Of a stretch of 64,000 bases of DNA, positions 15,151-23,771 are shown in pieces. Position 1 is the stretch's first letter; the number at the start of each line of letters is the position of its first letter. Source of the stretch: Phycisphaera sp. GTDB lineage: Bacteria; Planctomycetota; Phycisphaerae; Phycisphaerales; Zrk34. Below the pieces are notes generated by a model that saw only the letters and a list, made by a program, of their open reading frames with translations, was not told where the DNA came from and did not search any database. Both the position numbers and the translations under genes were made by a program. The stretch covers positions 1 to 64,000 of the forward strand of contig WGMA01000010.1 in assembly GCA_016125285.1 (NCBI GenBank), in the 5' to 3' direction.

Positions 15151-16239
15151 ATGAGCGACACGACCGAAAAACCCGACGCCGCCGCGGCAGACGACGCGAC
15201 GTCATCGCCGACACCTCCCGCCAAGCGCGGCACGTGGGCGGGCGTGATCCTCGCGGCGATCCTGCTGGCCGGCGCGATCGCCGCGGCGGTGTGGTATCGC
15301 GATCACGGCATCGTCGGCGACGACGGACTGACTAACGCACAGCGGCGTGAGGTCACCGAAGCGCTCGACGCCGCGGGCGACTACATCCGCCACGACAAGA
15401 TCCCCAAGGCCCGGCTGATCCTCATGAAGCTCGTCGAGATGTACCCCGAGCACGCCGAGGCGAATCACCTGATGGCGCAGGTCGAGCTGGCCGAGAACAA
15501 GCCCGTGCTCGCGTACGGGCACCTGCAGAAGAGCCTGGAGATCGACCCGAATCGCGCCGAGCCGCAGTTCTCCGCGGGCGTGCTGGCGCAGAAGATGAAC
15601 CGCTACGACGATGCGCGTGCGCACTTCGTCAAGGCCGCGCAGCTGGAGCCGAACAACGCGAAGTACCCGCTGTACCTCGGGCAACTGCTGCTCAAGGCCG
15701 GCAAGACGGGCGAGGCGATGGTGGAGCTCAACAAGGCGCACAAGCTCGACCCGACGCTGCCACAGGTCTACGGCCTCATGGCGCAGGTCGCCGAGCAGCG
15801 AGGCGACAACGCCGAGGCGTTGCAGCTGGTCAACAAGGCGCTCGAGCAGCTCAAGCCCGGTGACGAGAGCTACGACGCGTACATGCTGCTCAAGGCGCTG
15901 GTGCTGCGGAAGAACGGCGACCCCGACACGGCGCTGGCCGTGCTCTACGCGCTGCCCGCCGAGAAGCAGGCCGAGCCCGCCGTCGCGGATCACTTCGCCG
16001 CGTGCTACGTCGCGAAGGGGCGCTACGACCTCGCGGCCGGCGTGTGGGCGACGCTCTACGCGGCTCAGCCGTTCAACGCCCGCGCCGCCGCGGAGGCCGG
16101 CCTGCTGTACCTTCGCGGCGGAGACGTCGATCGCGCCCGCCGCTTCTACAACATCTCCAACCGCCTCGACCGCCTCGACCCCTCCGTCAAGCGGCTTCGT
16201 ACCGAGCTCGACAAAGCCGCCGCGCCGGCCGCGCAGTAG
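15151..16239 (+). CDS. Membrane-anchored TPR protein
   Basis: An Ala/Thr-rich cytoplasmic start is followed by one membrane helix (WAGVILAAILLAGAIAAAVW, about 30-49). Then come roughly eight TPR units, for example HAEANHLMAQVELAENKPVL, NRAEPQFSAGVLAQKMNRYD and NNAKYPLYLGQLLLKAGKTG. The repeats face outward if the positive-inside rule is read simply. Length is 362. TPR proteins of this type scaffold other proteins; the partner is unknown. It ends just before the convergent trpF gene. Confidence 0.75.
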   Translation: MSDTTEKPDAAAADDATSSPTPPAKRGTWAGVILAAILLAGAIAAAVWYRDHGIVGDDGLTNAQRREVTEALDAAGDYIRHDKIPKARLILMKLVEMYPEHAEANHLMAQVELAENKPVLAYGHLQKSLEIDPNRAEPQFSAGVLAQKMNRYDDARAHFVKAAQLEPNNAKYPLYLGQLLLKAGKTGEAMVELNKAHKLDPTLPQVYGLMAQVAEQRGDNAEALQLVNKALEQLKPGDESYDAYMLLKALVLRKNGDPDTALAVLYALPAEKQAEPAVADHFAACYVAKGRYDLAAGVWATLYAAQPFNARAAAEAGLLYLRGGDVDRARRFYNISNRLDRLDPSVKRLRTELDKAAAPAAQ

Positions 16240-16300
16240 ATCAGGCTCTGCCTGCCGGTCCGATCATTGATTTTGATATGAATGTCAGGATCAGCCTGAC

Positions 16301-16963
16301 CTACCGCGCCGCGGCGCAGAAGTCGCGGATGCGCTGCGGGTCTTTGACGCCCCGCGATGACTCCACGCCGCTCGACACGTCGACGGCGTACGGCTGTACG
16401 ACCGCGATCGCTTCGGCAACGTTCGTCGGCGTCAGGCCGCCCGCGAGGATGAGCGGCGGCGTCGGACGCACGTCGTCAATGACACGCCGCAGCGCCGCCC
16501 AGTCGAACGTCTCGCCCGCCCCGCCGCCGACGCCCGTCGGGTCCGGCGCGTCGATCAGCAGCCCCGCAAGATTCGACGTATCGGCGCTCGCGTCGCTCCA
16601 CTTCGCAAGCGTGTCGGCGAACGTGTCGGGAGTGAAGGTCAACGCGGCGACGACGCGACGCGGCGCGAGTTCCGCGACGATCGGCGGCGTGACCGGGCCG
16701 TGGATCTGCAGCAGCGTCAGCGGCGCCTCGTTGAGCACGTCCGCGGTGACCTGCGCGGGTGACGCGAACACGCCGACGATATGCACGTAGGCCGGTATTG
16801 CGGCGGCGACGGTGATCGCGGCGTCGAGCTGCACGTAGCGCGGCGAGCGCGGGGCGAACACGAGACCGATCGCGTCGGCGCCGGCGTCAACGGCGACGCG
16901 CGCGATGTCCGGCGTGGTCACGCCGCAGATCTTGATGCGGGGGCGGACGGGCATGGCAGACAT
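16301..16963 (-). CDS. trpF: Phosphoribosylanthranilate isomerase TrpF
   Basis: This 220-residue TIM barrel starts at ATG 16963 (MSAMPVRPRIKICGVTTPDI). KICGVTTP carries the catalytic Cys, FAPRSPRYV follows, then the catalytic Asp region LLIDAPDPTGVGGGAGETFDW, the phosphate loop LILAGGLTPTNVAEAI, and DVSSGVESSRGVKDPQRIRD. All are TrpF landmarks. It isomerises N-(5-phosphoribosyl)anthranilate in tryptophan synthesis in the cytoplasm. No other trp genes are adjacent, so the pathway genes are scattered. The rhomboid gene lies 28 bases upstream on the same strand. Confidence 0.95.
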   Translation of the reverse strand: MSAMPVRPRIKICGVTTPDIARVAVDAGADAIGLVFAPRSPRYVQLDAAITVAAAIPAYVHIVGVFASPAQVTADVLNEAPLTLLQIHGPVTPPIVAELAPRRVVAALTFTPDTFADTLAKWSDASADTSNLAGLLIDAPDPTGVGGGAGETFDWAALRRVIDDVRPTPPLILAGGLTPTNVAEAIAVVQPYAVDVSSGVESSRGVKDPQRIRDFCAAAR

Positions 16964-16991
16964 GATAGCCGGTGATCCAGCCGCATGGCGA

Positions 16992-18158
16992 TCACGCGCC
17001 GCCCAGCTCCGTGAGCCAGGCCTCGGCCAGTTCACGGCGTTGTGGGTCGCGCTGCCGGTCACGCGCCTCGGTGAGCACCTCGCGGGCGCGCGCCCGGTCG
17101 TCGAGGTAACGCATGTAGATACGCCCGAGCATGAGCTGCACCTCCGGCGCGGCCGCGTCGGCCGGATACGTCGTAAGGAACCGCTCGTAGGCCCGCGCGG
17201 CGATCGCGTAACGCCCCGCGGCGGCGGCGAGGTTGCCCAGGTCGTGCTGCACGGTGGTAGACATCGTCTGCGTGTCGTCGAGGTCGAGCAGCCGCTGATA
17301 CGCGTCGGCGGCACGCGCGCCGTCGTGCTCGGCCACGGCGCTGGACACCGCGGCGCGGCGACGCGTCAGCTCGTCGAACTCGGGATCGTCGGCGGCGCGT
17401 CCCATCCGATCCGCGGCCTGTTTCTGCCACGGCGTGTAGTCCCGCCGAGCGAGCTCGCGAAACTCCCGCCGCCGGTTCCAGTGCTTGATCAACGCCGGCA
17501 TGTCGAACGGCTCGCGCGGCAACACCTTCAGCCCGAGCAACGCCATGCCGATCGCAAAGCCGTACGCGTATCCGCCGAGGTGCGCCACGTAAGCCACACC
17601 CCCGCCGCCCTCGATCGAGAAGAACACGTTCATGCCGATGTTGACCGCGATGAACCACATCGCCGGGACGTCGAACCGGTACGGGTAAAAGAACCAGATG
17701 AGCAGCAGGCGGATCTCGGTCTTGGGGAACATCGCGAGGTACGCGCCGGTGATGGCGGCGACCGCGCCGCTGGCGCCGAGCACCGAGGCGTCGGAGGTCA
17801 GCAGGTGCGCCCCGCCCGCGGCGATCCCGCCGATCAGATAGAACGGGATGTAGCCCCACGGCCGCAGCCGGTCCTCGACGCTGTTGCCGAAGACCCAGAG
17901 GAACAGCATGTTGCCGCCGATGTGCCAGACGTCGAAGTGCAGGAACTGGTACGTGATGAACTGGTACCAGTGCAGATTGGCGGGGTCGAGTTCGAAGCCG
18001 TACCACCACGGCGCCGGTCCGACGAGGTAACGGTCAGCATCGTAGGTCGGCTGATCGGCCATCTGGGCGAGGAACACGACGACGTTGATCGCGATCAGCA
18101 GCATGTTGGCGTAAGGCGTATGCCTCAAACGCCGATCGGTGTGGAGCGGAAAGATCAT
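16992..18158 (-). CDS. Rhomboid-family intramembrane serine protease with a C-terminal TPR-like tail
   Basis: The N-terminal 250 residues hold about six membrane helices with the rhomboid marks: HFDVWHIGGNMLFLWVFGNS, the catalytic Ser in SVLGASGAVAAITGAY, and the catalytic His in YVAHLGGYAYGFAIGMALLG. Residues from about 275 to 388 are soluble and helical with TPR-like character (YQRLLDLDDTQTMS, HDLGNLAAAAGRYAIAARAY, VQLMLGRIYMRYLDDRARAR). Rhomboids cut membrane-tethered proteins; the tail may recruit substrates, which is inference. It is probably co-transcribed with trpF. Confidence 0.9.
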   Translation of the reverse strand: MIFPLHTDRRLRHTPYANMLLIAINVVVFLAQMADQPTYDADRYLVGPAPWWYGFELDPANLHWYQFITYQFLHFDVWHIGGNMLFLWVFGNSVEDRLRPWGYIPFYLIGGIAAGGAHLLTSDASVLGASGAVAAITGAYLAMFPKTEIRLLLIWFFYPYRFDVPAMWFIAVNIGMNVFFSIEGGGGVAYVAHLGGYAYGFAIGMALLGLKVLPREPFDMPALIKHWNRRREFRELARRDYTPWQKQAADRMGRAADDPEFDELTRRRAAVSSAVAEHDGARAADAYQRLLDLDDTQTMSTTVQHDLGNLAAAAGRYAIAARAYERFLTTYPADAAAPEVQLMLGRIYMRYLDDRARAREVLTEARDRQRDPQRRELAEAWLTELGGA

Positions 18159-18224
18159 GCTGGATCACGCCGTGGCGGGTTTGCAGAGAGCGGGGGTGCG
18201 GGGCCGGAGCCGCGCGGCGGTTGA

Positions 18225-19724
18225 TCAGTTGTCGCTGGCCGACGCGGCGGTCTTGATCCCGTAGCCACGGACGATCACGCGCGCCGGACGTTCGGTGAAC
18301 TTCTGTCCGAGCTTGACCTGGAACGCCACCGTCTCACCGGGTTCGATCTCGACACGATACCGACCGCCACTGATGCCGCCCTGCCACGTGCCGATCGGGT
18401 AGCCCATGACGTTCTGGATCTCAACGGCGAACACGGGGTTCGTCAGCAGGCTGCTCGAGGGGTTCTGCATCACGATGCGGACGGCGTCGGGTTCGCCGGG
18501 CGCGGTGCCGACCTTGCGGAAGCGTGACTCGACGGGCTCGAGCACTACGGCGTTGGGCAGCGGCTCGACCGGCGCGATCGACGCCACGTGCGACGAGTAC
18601 CGCCCGATGAATTCATCGGGCACCGGCACGCGGAACTGGATGCCCTGCTTGCCGCACACCACCGGCACCTTGCTCTGCAGCTCGGCGAACGCCTTCTTGT
18701 TCGAATCGAGCAGCTGGATGTGCATGAACGCCGAGCCGTTGACCTGCGTCGTGTCGGCCAGGTACTGCACGAGCATCGTCGAGCCGACCGGGAACTGCTG
18801 CATCTGCACCGACGAGAGCACGACGTCGCCGCTGGACGCCGGCGTGACCGACGGCGGCAGCGGCGGATCGATCGCGACCCAGTTGTAGCTCACCGCCGAG
18901 ACCTCATCGAGCAGCAGGAACGGCAATTCCGCGGCGGGGTCGACCACCACCGGCACGGACGGCTCCGGCGTGACCGGTTCGGGGGACGGCGTCGGCGTGA
19001 CCGGTTCGGGCGTGTTGTTGTTCGGGTTGGTCGTGTTGTTCGGGTTGCCGGTGTTGGTCGTGTTGTTGGTGTTGTTCGTGCTGCCGTTGCTGACGTGAGA
19101 CGGATTGGGCGTGTCGCCGCCGCCGCTGAACACGAGGAACATCACGACGACGAGGACGAGCACGAGCGCGGCGCCGCCGAGGATCATGTGAATGGGTTGC
19201 AGGCCGCCGCGGCGATAGGCGCCGGTCTCGGTCGGATCCGGGCTCATGCGCGGATCGAGATGCGTGCGTCGAGTGGCGATCGGCAACTCGTCGTCGATGT
19301 CAGACGCCACGGCGTTAGCCGCGACGGGCGCCGCAGCGGGCGCGGCCATCATCGCGTCATCGATGTGCTGCTGGGCGGGCGCGGCGACGGGGATGTTCTC
19401 GATGTCGTTCCTGGCCGGCGGCGCGGCGCGCGGCGCGGTCCTCGGAGCCGAGGCCTGCTGCTGCATCGCCGCCTTCTGCTGCGCCGCGGTCTGCGCCTTC
19501 GGCTTCTTCGCCTGGCCCGCCTCCGCCGCGTTGGCCACCGCGTCGAACGGCGACGGCGCGTCCGGCGTCGCGGGCTGCGGCTTCTCCTCGTCCTCGATCA
19601 CGACCAGCGTGTGCCCGTCCACCTTGTACTGGTGCTTGCACTCAGCGCACGTCGCCGTCGCACCCATGCGGGCGAAACGAACGCGCGTCTGATTTCCACA
19701 CGATGGGCAGGTCAGGTTAAACAT
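18225..19724 (-). CDS. Zinc-ribbon, single-membrane-helix protein with long Asn/Thr/Pro linker, function unknown
   Basis: Residues 1-35 form a zinc ribbon: CPSCGN and CAECKH, 17 residues apart. An Ala/Pro/Gln-rich low-complexity region follows to about 175. A membrane helix at about 180-200 (ALVLVLVVVMFLVFSGG) leads into an Asn/Thr repeat (NGSTNNTNNTTNTGNPNN) and a Pro/Thr/Glu linker to about 265. The last 230 residues look like a beta-rich outer domain (FAVEIQNVMGYPIGTWQGGI, YRVEIEPGETVAFQVKLGQK). The layout is that of a cytoplasmic sensor head joined through the membrane to an exported domain. No enzymatic motif is seen. The linker codons are strongly repetitive. Confidence 0.6.
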   Translation of the reverse strand: MFNLTCPSCGNQTRVRFARMGATATCAECKHQYKVDGHTLVVIEDEEKPQPATPDAPSPFDAVANAAEAGQAKKPKAQTAAQQKAAMQQQASAPRTAPRAAPPARNDIENIPVAAPAQQHIDDAMMAAPAAAPVAANAVASDIDDELPIATRRTHLDPRMSPDPTETGAYRRGGLQPIHMILGGAALVLVLVVVMFLVFSGGGDTPNPSHVSNGSTNNTNNTTNTGNPNNTTNPNNNTPEPVTPTPSPEPVTPEPSVPVVVDPAAELPFLLLDEVSAVSYNWVAIDPPLPPSVTPASSGDVVLSSVQMQQFPVGSTMLVQYLADTTQVNGSAFMHIQLLDSNKKAFAELQSKVPVVCGKQGIQFRVPVPDEFIGRYSSHVASIAPVEPLPNAVVLEPVESRFRKVGTAPGEPDAVRIVMQNPSSSLLTNPVFAVEIQNVMGYPIGTWQGGISGGRYRVEIEPGETVAFQVKLGQKFTERPARVIVRGYGIKTAASASDN

Positions 19725-19837
19725 CGATACGCCATACCTCGACTGATAGCCGCGTCATTCTAGCACATTCGGCACGGTTCGCGATACCCGCACCCCGAGT
19801 CCCCGAACCACACGCAGGCCCCGCTACAATGCTGACC

Positions 19838-20845
19838 ATGCCTGTGATCGAGTGCCAACAGCTTTCCAAACGGTTCCGCGTCGGCGTCAAGGAACCCGGC
19901 TTCCTCAAGACCGTCCGACATTTCTTTCATCGACGCTACCGGAACGTCGACGCCGTCAAAGACGTTTGCTTTGCCATCGACGAAGGCGAGTTCGTCGGTT
20001 TCCTCGGACCCAACGGCGCCGGGAAGACCACCACCCTCAAGATGCTCACCGGCCTGATCCACCCCACCGCCGGATCCGTCCGCGTCGTCGATCATACCCC
20101 GTACCAGCGACGCCACGAATTCCTGCGTCAGATCACCCTCGTCATGGGCCAGAAGCAGCAGCTCATCTGGGACCTTCCGGCCATGGACTCGCTACGCATC
20201 AATGCCGCAGTCTACCGCGTCCCCGACGATCAGTTCAAGCAGCGTGTCGACGAACTGAGCGACATGCTCAATCTCGAACACCTGCTCCACCAGCCCGTCC
20301 GCAAGCTCAGCCTCGGCGAACGCATGAAGATGGAGCTCATGGCCGCGCTGCTCCATCAGCCCAGAGTATTATTTCTCGACGAGCCCACGCTCGGCCTGGA
20401 CATCAACGCCCAGGCCGCGGTCCGTGCGTTCCTCCGTCAGTACAACCAGCGGTACAACGCCACCGTCCTGATGACCAGCCACTACATGGCCGACATCACC
20501 GCCCTGTGCAAGCGTGTGATCGTCATCCACGAGGGCACGCTGATCCACGACGGCGGGCTCGACGAGCTGCTCGAACGCATGGCGCCCCACCGCGAGGTCA
20601 CCATCGAGTTCGAGCGGGAAGTCACCGCCGAGCGCCTGGCCGCGTTCGCCGAGGTCGAGTCCGTCAACGCCGAGTCCGCCACGCTGCTCGTCCGCCGCGA
20701 CGAGCTGACCCGCACCCTCGACCGCCTGCTCGACGAGCTGCCCGTCGTCGACCTGACCGTCACCGATCCGCCGGTCGAGAAGATCATCGGACAGCTGTTC
20801 GCGGGTGGCTCGGTGAGCAGCCCGCAAGTGACGAGCGATACCTGA
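19838..20845 (+). CDS. ABC-2 type exporter, ATP-binding protein
   Basis: The 335-residue ATPase has Walker A at LGPNGAGKTTTLKML, Q-loop region ITLVMGQKQQLIWDLPAMD, signature LSLGERMKMELMAALL, Walker B VLFLDEPTLGLD and the H-loop TSHYMADI. A C-terminal domain of about 100 residues (VTIEFEREVTAERLAAFAEV) follows, as in the COG4586 group. That group pairs with two DUF990-type permeases, as here. The start at 19838 begins at MPVIECQQLSKRF; ATG 19829 is an alternative. The cargo is unknown; relatives export drugs, lipids or peptides. Confidence 0.9.
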   Translation: MPVIECQQLSKRFRVGVKEPGFLKTVRHFFHRRYRNVDAVKDVCFAIDEGEFVGFLGPNGAGKTTTLKMLTGLIHPTAGSVRVVDHTPYQRRHEFLRQITLVMGQKQQLIWDLPAMDSLRINAAVYRVPDDQFKQRVDELSDMLNLEHLLHQPVRKLSLGERMKMELMAALLHQPRVLFLDEPTLGLDINAQAAVRAFLRQYNQRYNATVLMTSHYMADITALCKRVIVIHEGTLIHDGGLDELLERMAPHREVTIEFEREVTAERLAAFAEVESVNAESATLLVRRDELTRTLDRLLDELPVVDLTVTDPPVEKIIGQLFAGGSVSSPQVTSDT

Positions 20846-20848
20846 CCC

Positions 20849-21640
20849 ATGACGACGCTGCTGCCCAAACTCCGCGCGATGATCACGGTGCACTACGCCG
20901 AGGGGCTGCAGTACCGCGCCGAGCTGATCCTGTGGATCCTGTCGAACCTGCTGCCGTTCATCCTGATGGGCGTGTGGATGCAGGCCGGGCTCAGCGGGCG
21001 CTTCGGCTCGATGACCGCCGTCGACTTCGCACGCTACTTCTTCGCCGCGTTCATCGTCCGCAACCTCACGCTCGTGTGGGTCGTGTGGGACTTCGAACAG
21101 GACGTCGTGACAGGCACGCTGTCGCATCAGCTGCTGCACCCCATCGACCCCGGCTGGCGTTACCTCGCGCGACACCTCGCCGAGCGCCTCACACGTCTGC
21201 CGTTTCTGGCGATCTTCATCGTCGCGTTCTTCCTGATCTATCCCACGGCGATCTGGACGCTGTCGATCAGCCAGGTCCTCATCGCCGCCGCCGCGATCGG
21301 CATGACGTTCACCATGCGGTACATCGTGCAGTACGCCTTCGCGATGCTCGCGTTCTGGACCGAGCGCGCCCACGCGATCGAGCAGCTGTGGTTCCTGCCC
21401 TACATGTTCCTCAGCGGCATGGTCGCCCCGCTCGAGCTCTACCCGCAGGCCCTGCGCGACGTGCTGCCGTACACGCCGTTCCCCTACCTGATCTGGTTCC
21501 CCGTCCGCGTGCTGCTCGGCGACGAAGTGAACCTGCCGCTCGGCTTCGCCGTGATGACTTTCTGGACGATCGTCGCGTGGACGATCTACCGCCTGCTGTG
21601 GCGCGCGGGGCTCAAGCGATACTCGGCGATGGGAGCCTGA
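20849..21640 (+). CDS. ABC-2 type permease (COG4587-like)
   Basis: This 263-residue protein has about six membrane helices. Characteristic segments are HYAEGLQYRAELILWILSNL, LVWVVWDFEQDVVTGTLSHQ, LLHPIDPGWRYLARHLAERL and the late LSGMVAPLELYPQALRDVLP followed by YTPFPYLIWFPVRVLLGDE. These are found in the first of the two permeases partnered by COG4586 ATPases. It begins three bases after the ATPase gene stops. It forms half of the channel through the inner membrane. Confidence 0.85.
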   Translation: MTTLLPKLRAMITVHYAEGLQYRAELILWILSNLLPFILMGVWMQAGLSGRFGSMTAVDFARYFFAAFIVRNLTLVWVVWDFEQDVVTGTLSHQLLHPIDPGWRYLARHLAERLTRLPFLAIFIVAFFLIYPTAIWTLSISQVLIAAAAIGMTFTMRYIVQYAFAMLAFWTERAHAIEQLWFLPYMFLSGMVAPLELYPQALRDVLPYTPFPYLIWFPVRVLLGDEVNLPLGFAVMTFWTIVAWTIYRLLWRAGLKRYSAMGA

Positions 21641-21648
21641 GGAGGATT

Positions 21649-21753
21649 TGTGATTTTTGATTTTCGATTTCTGATATGGGTTTTCGCAACTACGTGACGA
21701 CGTTGGTACTCCACGCGGCAAATCAGAATTCACAAATCAAAATTCAAAAATCG
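21649..21753. repeat. AT-rich imperfect inverted repeat inside an operon
   Basis: The left arm is made of GATTT/GATTTTTGATTTTCGATTT-like words, the right arm of AAATCAGAATTCACAAATC and further AAATC-like words, which are the left arm read backwards with mismatches. The centre (about 21678-21719) is GC-normal. It separates the two permease genes of the ABC exporter, which are otherwise tightly packed. Comparable word-like repeats occur at 37883-38043. Confidence 0.6.
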
Positions 21754-21755
21754 AC

Positions 21756-22538
21756 ATGCAACGTTACCTCACAGTCATGCGTCTCTTCTGGTCCACTTCT
21801 CTCGCCGCCGAGATGGAGTACCGCACGAACTTCGCGCTCGCGGCGGTCGTGTCGCTGGGCAACATGGTCGGCTCCGTCTTTGCGCTCTACCTGCTGTTCT
21901 CCACCGGCTACCTGCCCGGCGGGTGGAAGTTCGAGCAGGCGATGCTCGTGCTCGGGTTCTTCACGCTGATGAACGCGTTCGCCAACGCCGTGCTGCGCGT
22001 CAACCTCTCACGCATCGTCCAGCACGTGCAGGACGGCACGCTCGACTTCATCCTGCTCAAGCCGATCGATTCGCAGTTCTGGCTGTCCACGCGGAACTTC
22101 TCGGCGTGGGGGCTGCCGAACGTCGCGTATGGGCTGATCGTGCTGATGTGGGCAGGCCGCGCCCTCGACCTCAACGTGTCGCAGTACGCGATGGCGATCC
22201 TGCCGCTCGTGCTCGGGCTGATCGTGCTGTACAGCGCGTGGTTCACGCTGGGCGCCACGAGCATCTGGTTCGTCGAGGTGCACAACGTTACGCACGTGCT
22301 GCACGCGCTGCTCGAGGCCGGGCGCTACCCGCTCACCGCGTACCCGGTGATCTACCAGTTCTTCTTCACGTTCGTCGTGCCCGTGGCGTTCATGACGACG
22401 GTGCCCGCGTGGGTGATGATGGGCGAGCACGCGGTGACGTGGGTCGCCGGAGGAGCCGCCTTCGCGTTCGGCGCATTCGTCTTCTCACGCATCTTCTGGC
22501 GATTCGCGCTGCGGTACTACACCAGCGCATCGAGCTGA
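21756..22538 (+). CDS. ABC-2 type permease (COG3694-like)
   Basis: The protein has 260 residues and about six membrane helices. Diagnostic stretches are LFWSTSLAAEMEYRTNFALA, LMNAFANAVLRVNLSRIVQH followed by VQDGTLDFILLKPIDSQFWL, and RYPLTAYPVIYQFFFTFVVP. The DGTLDFILLKPI motif is the hallmark of the second permease in these three-gene exporters. It follows the first permease after 115 bases occupied by an AT-rich inverted repeat. A hairpin terminator lies 15 bases after the stop. Confidence 0.85.
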   Translation: MQRYLTVMRLFWSTSLAAEMEYRTNFALAAVVSLGNMVGSVFALYLLFSTGYLPGGWKFEQAMLVLGFFTLMNAFANAVLRVNLSRIVQHVQDGTLDFILLKPIDSQFWLSTRNFSAWGLPNVAYGLIVLMWAGRALDLNVSQYAMAILPLVLGLIVLYSAWFTLGATSIWFVEVHNVTHVLHALLEAGRYPLTAYPVIYQFFFTFVVPVAFMTTVPAWVMMGEHAVTWVAGGAAFAFGAFVFSRIFWRFALRYYTSASS

Positions 22539-22552
22539 CCGCGCACAAAATA

Positions 22553-22582
22553 GGCCGCGGGACTCACATCCCGCGGCCTTTG
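22553..22582. terminator. Probable bidirectional rho-independent terminator
   Basis: GGCCGCGGGA at 22553-22562 pairs with TCCCGCGGCC at 22569-22578 across a 6-base loop. Short T-runs are present on both strands (TTTGG after it, and the complement of AAAATA before it). It lies between the convergent permease and Cys-rich protein genes. Confidence 0.75.
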
Positions 22583-22607
22583 GATTCTCGTTCGGCGCGA
22601 CCGAGCG

Positions 22608-23147
22608 TCAGCTGGCCTGCTTGCACTCCGGCGGCGGGCCGCCCGGCTTCTTGCCGTTCTTCGCCTCGTAGGCCGCTTCGAACGCGGCACGCACCTTCTT
22701 CCACGTCGGCCCGCTCAGCGGGATGCTGCACGAGCCCTTGCCCTTGCACGCGTTCGTGCCCGCGGCGCCTTCACAGCCGCCCTGCCCCTTGCACGCGTTC
22801 TCGCCGCCGCACGTGTGCTTGTTCGCCGTCGCGCAGTTGCTGAGGCCCGCGCACTCGTTGTGGCCGGCGCACTCGTTCGCCGCGGTTTTGCACGATCCCT
22901 TGCCCTTGCACGCGTTGAGTCCGCAGCAGACGTGCGGCTCGGCCAGCAGCAGCGCCGCGGCGTCCACGGCCGCGACCTCGGGACCCGCCGTTCCGGGTTC
23001 GGCCCCGGCGCCCGGCGTGGGCTTCGCACCGCCGCCACCCGCCGCGGGCTCGGCGCCCTTCTCGCAGCCGACGATCAGGCCGCCCATCGCCGCCGCGGTC
23101 AGCGCCGCGAAGCTTCTGCGTGTGAGATCGCGATCATTCATCTTCAT
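22608..23147 (-). CDS. Cys-rich exported (Tat/lipobox) protein with repeated CKGKGSC-type motifs
   Basis: The start MKMNDRDLTRRSFAALTAAA has an RR signal and then GLIVGC, a lipobox, so Tat export with a lipid anchor is likely. After a Gly/Pro/Ala linker the body repeats a short Cys unit: NACKGKGSCK, NECAGHNECAG, NACKGQGGCEG, NACKGKGSCS. The tail SGPTWKKVRAAFEAAYEAKN follows. Total length is 179. Cysteines come in close pairs, which suits metal binding or many disulfides. Similar Cys-rich repeat proteins in other phyla have been linked to metal buffering (bufferin-type), but the DUF692/DUF2063 maturation genes expected for that are not next to it. Function is inference. Confidence 0.6.
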   Translation of the reverse strand: MKMNDRDLTRRSFAALTAAAMGGLIVGCEKGAEPAAGGGGAKPTPGAGAEPGTAGPEVAAVDAAALLLAEPHVCCGLNACKGKGSCKTAANECAGHNECAGLSNCATANKHTCGGENACKGQGGCEGAAGTNACKGKGSCSIPLSGPTWKKVRAAFEAAYEAKNGKKPGGPPPECKQAS

Positions 23148-23226
23148 TGTCCTTTCGCTCGCCCTTGGATTGGTGTCCCGAATACGTCCGAACATCCTAC
23201 CACAGCCGCATGCCGACGCGAACACC

Positions 23227-23673
23227 TCACGCGTACAGCGCCTCCTTCAGCGTCATACGCATGCCGATGTCGTGCCGCTCGAACCCGAACGGCTCGTAGT
23301 ACCGCGTCGTCTTCTCGAAGCACGTGAGCATGATCTTGTAACAGCCGTGCCGCCGGGCCGTGTCGATCGCCGTCTGCACCAGCATCCGCCCGGCGCCGCG
23401 CCCGCGGGCCGACGCGTCGACCACCACGTCCTCCAGGTGCGCCGCGGTCCCGCAGCGGTACGACAGCTTGTGCTGCAGGTGCATCATCGCCGTGCCGATC
23501 ACCACGCCGTCTTCCACCGCTACCCAGAGGTAATAGTCGGGGCTCGGGCGGATGTGCCGCTCGAACTTCTCCACCGCGTCGCGATAGTCGTGCGGCTGAC
23601 CGGGCGACAGCTGCCCGACGATCCGACACGCCGCCTCGATGTCATCCGACTCCGCCTCACGCACCTCGATCAT
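23227..23673 (-). CDS. GNAT-family N-acetyltransferase (GNA1-like)
   Basis: The 148-residue protein has the acetyl-CoA motif A as EDVVVDASARGRGAGRMLVQ, then YKIMLTCFEKTTRYYEPFGF and the end strand GMRM. The sequence around EDVVVD and YYEPFGF resembles glucosamine-6-phosphate N-acetyltransferase (GNA1) more than ribosomal-protein acetyltransferases. The start at 23673 (MIEVREAESDDIEAACRIV) is chosen because AAGGCGGGA precedes it; the frame runs on to 23709 without a better site. The substrate is unproven. Confidence 0.75.
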   Translation of the reverse strand: MIEVREAESDDIEAACRIVGQLSPGQPHDYRDAVEKFERHIRPSPDYYLWVAVEDGVVIGTAMMHLQHKLSYRCGTAAHLEDVVVDASARGRGAGRMLVQTAIDTARRHGCYKIMLTCFEKTTRYYEPFGFERHDIGMRMTLKEALYA

Positions 23674-23771
23674 CGCGTCCCGCCTTTCTCGCTCGTCGCC
23701 GACCCGCAACGCACCCCGTTCACCCGAACACCGCCGCGACCCTCTGCGTATAATCTAATGAGGAGATCGCC

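Noticed and set aside
16240-16300. Weak stem GTCAGG/CCTGAC between convergent genes as a terminator
   Set aside because: Only six base pairs with no T-run.
22608-23147. Firm assignment as a bufferin
   Set aside because: The Cys repeats fit loosely, but the DUF692/DUF2063-type maturation genes are absent, so only a resemblance is stated.
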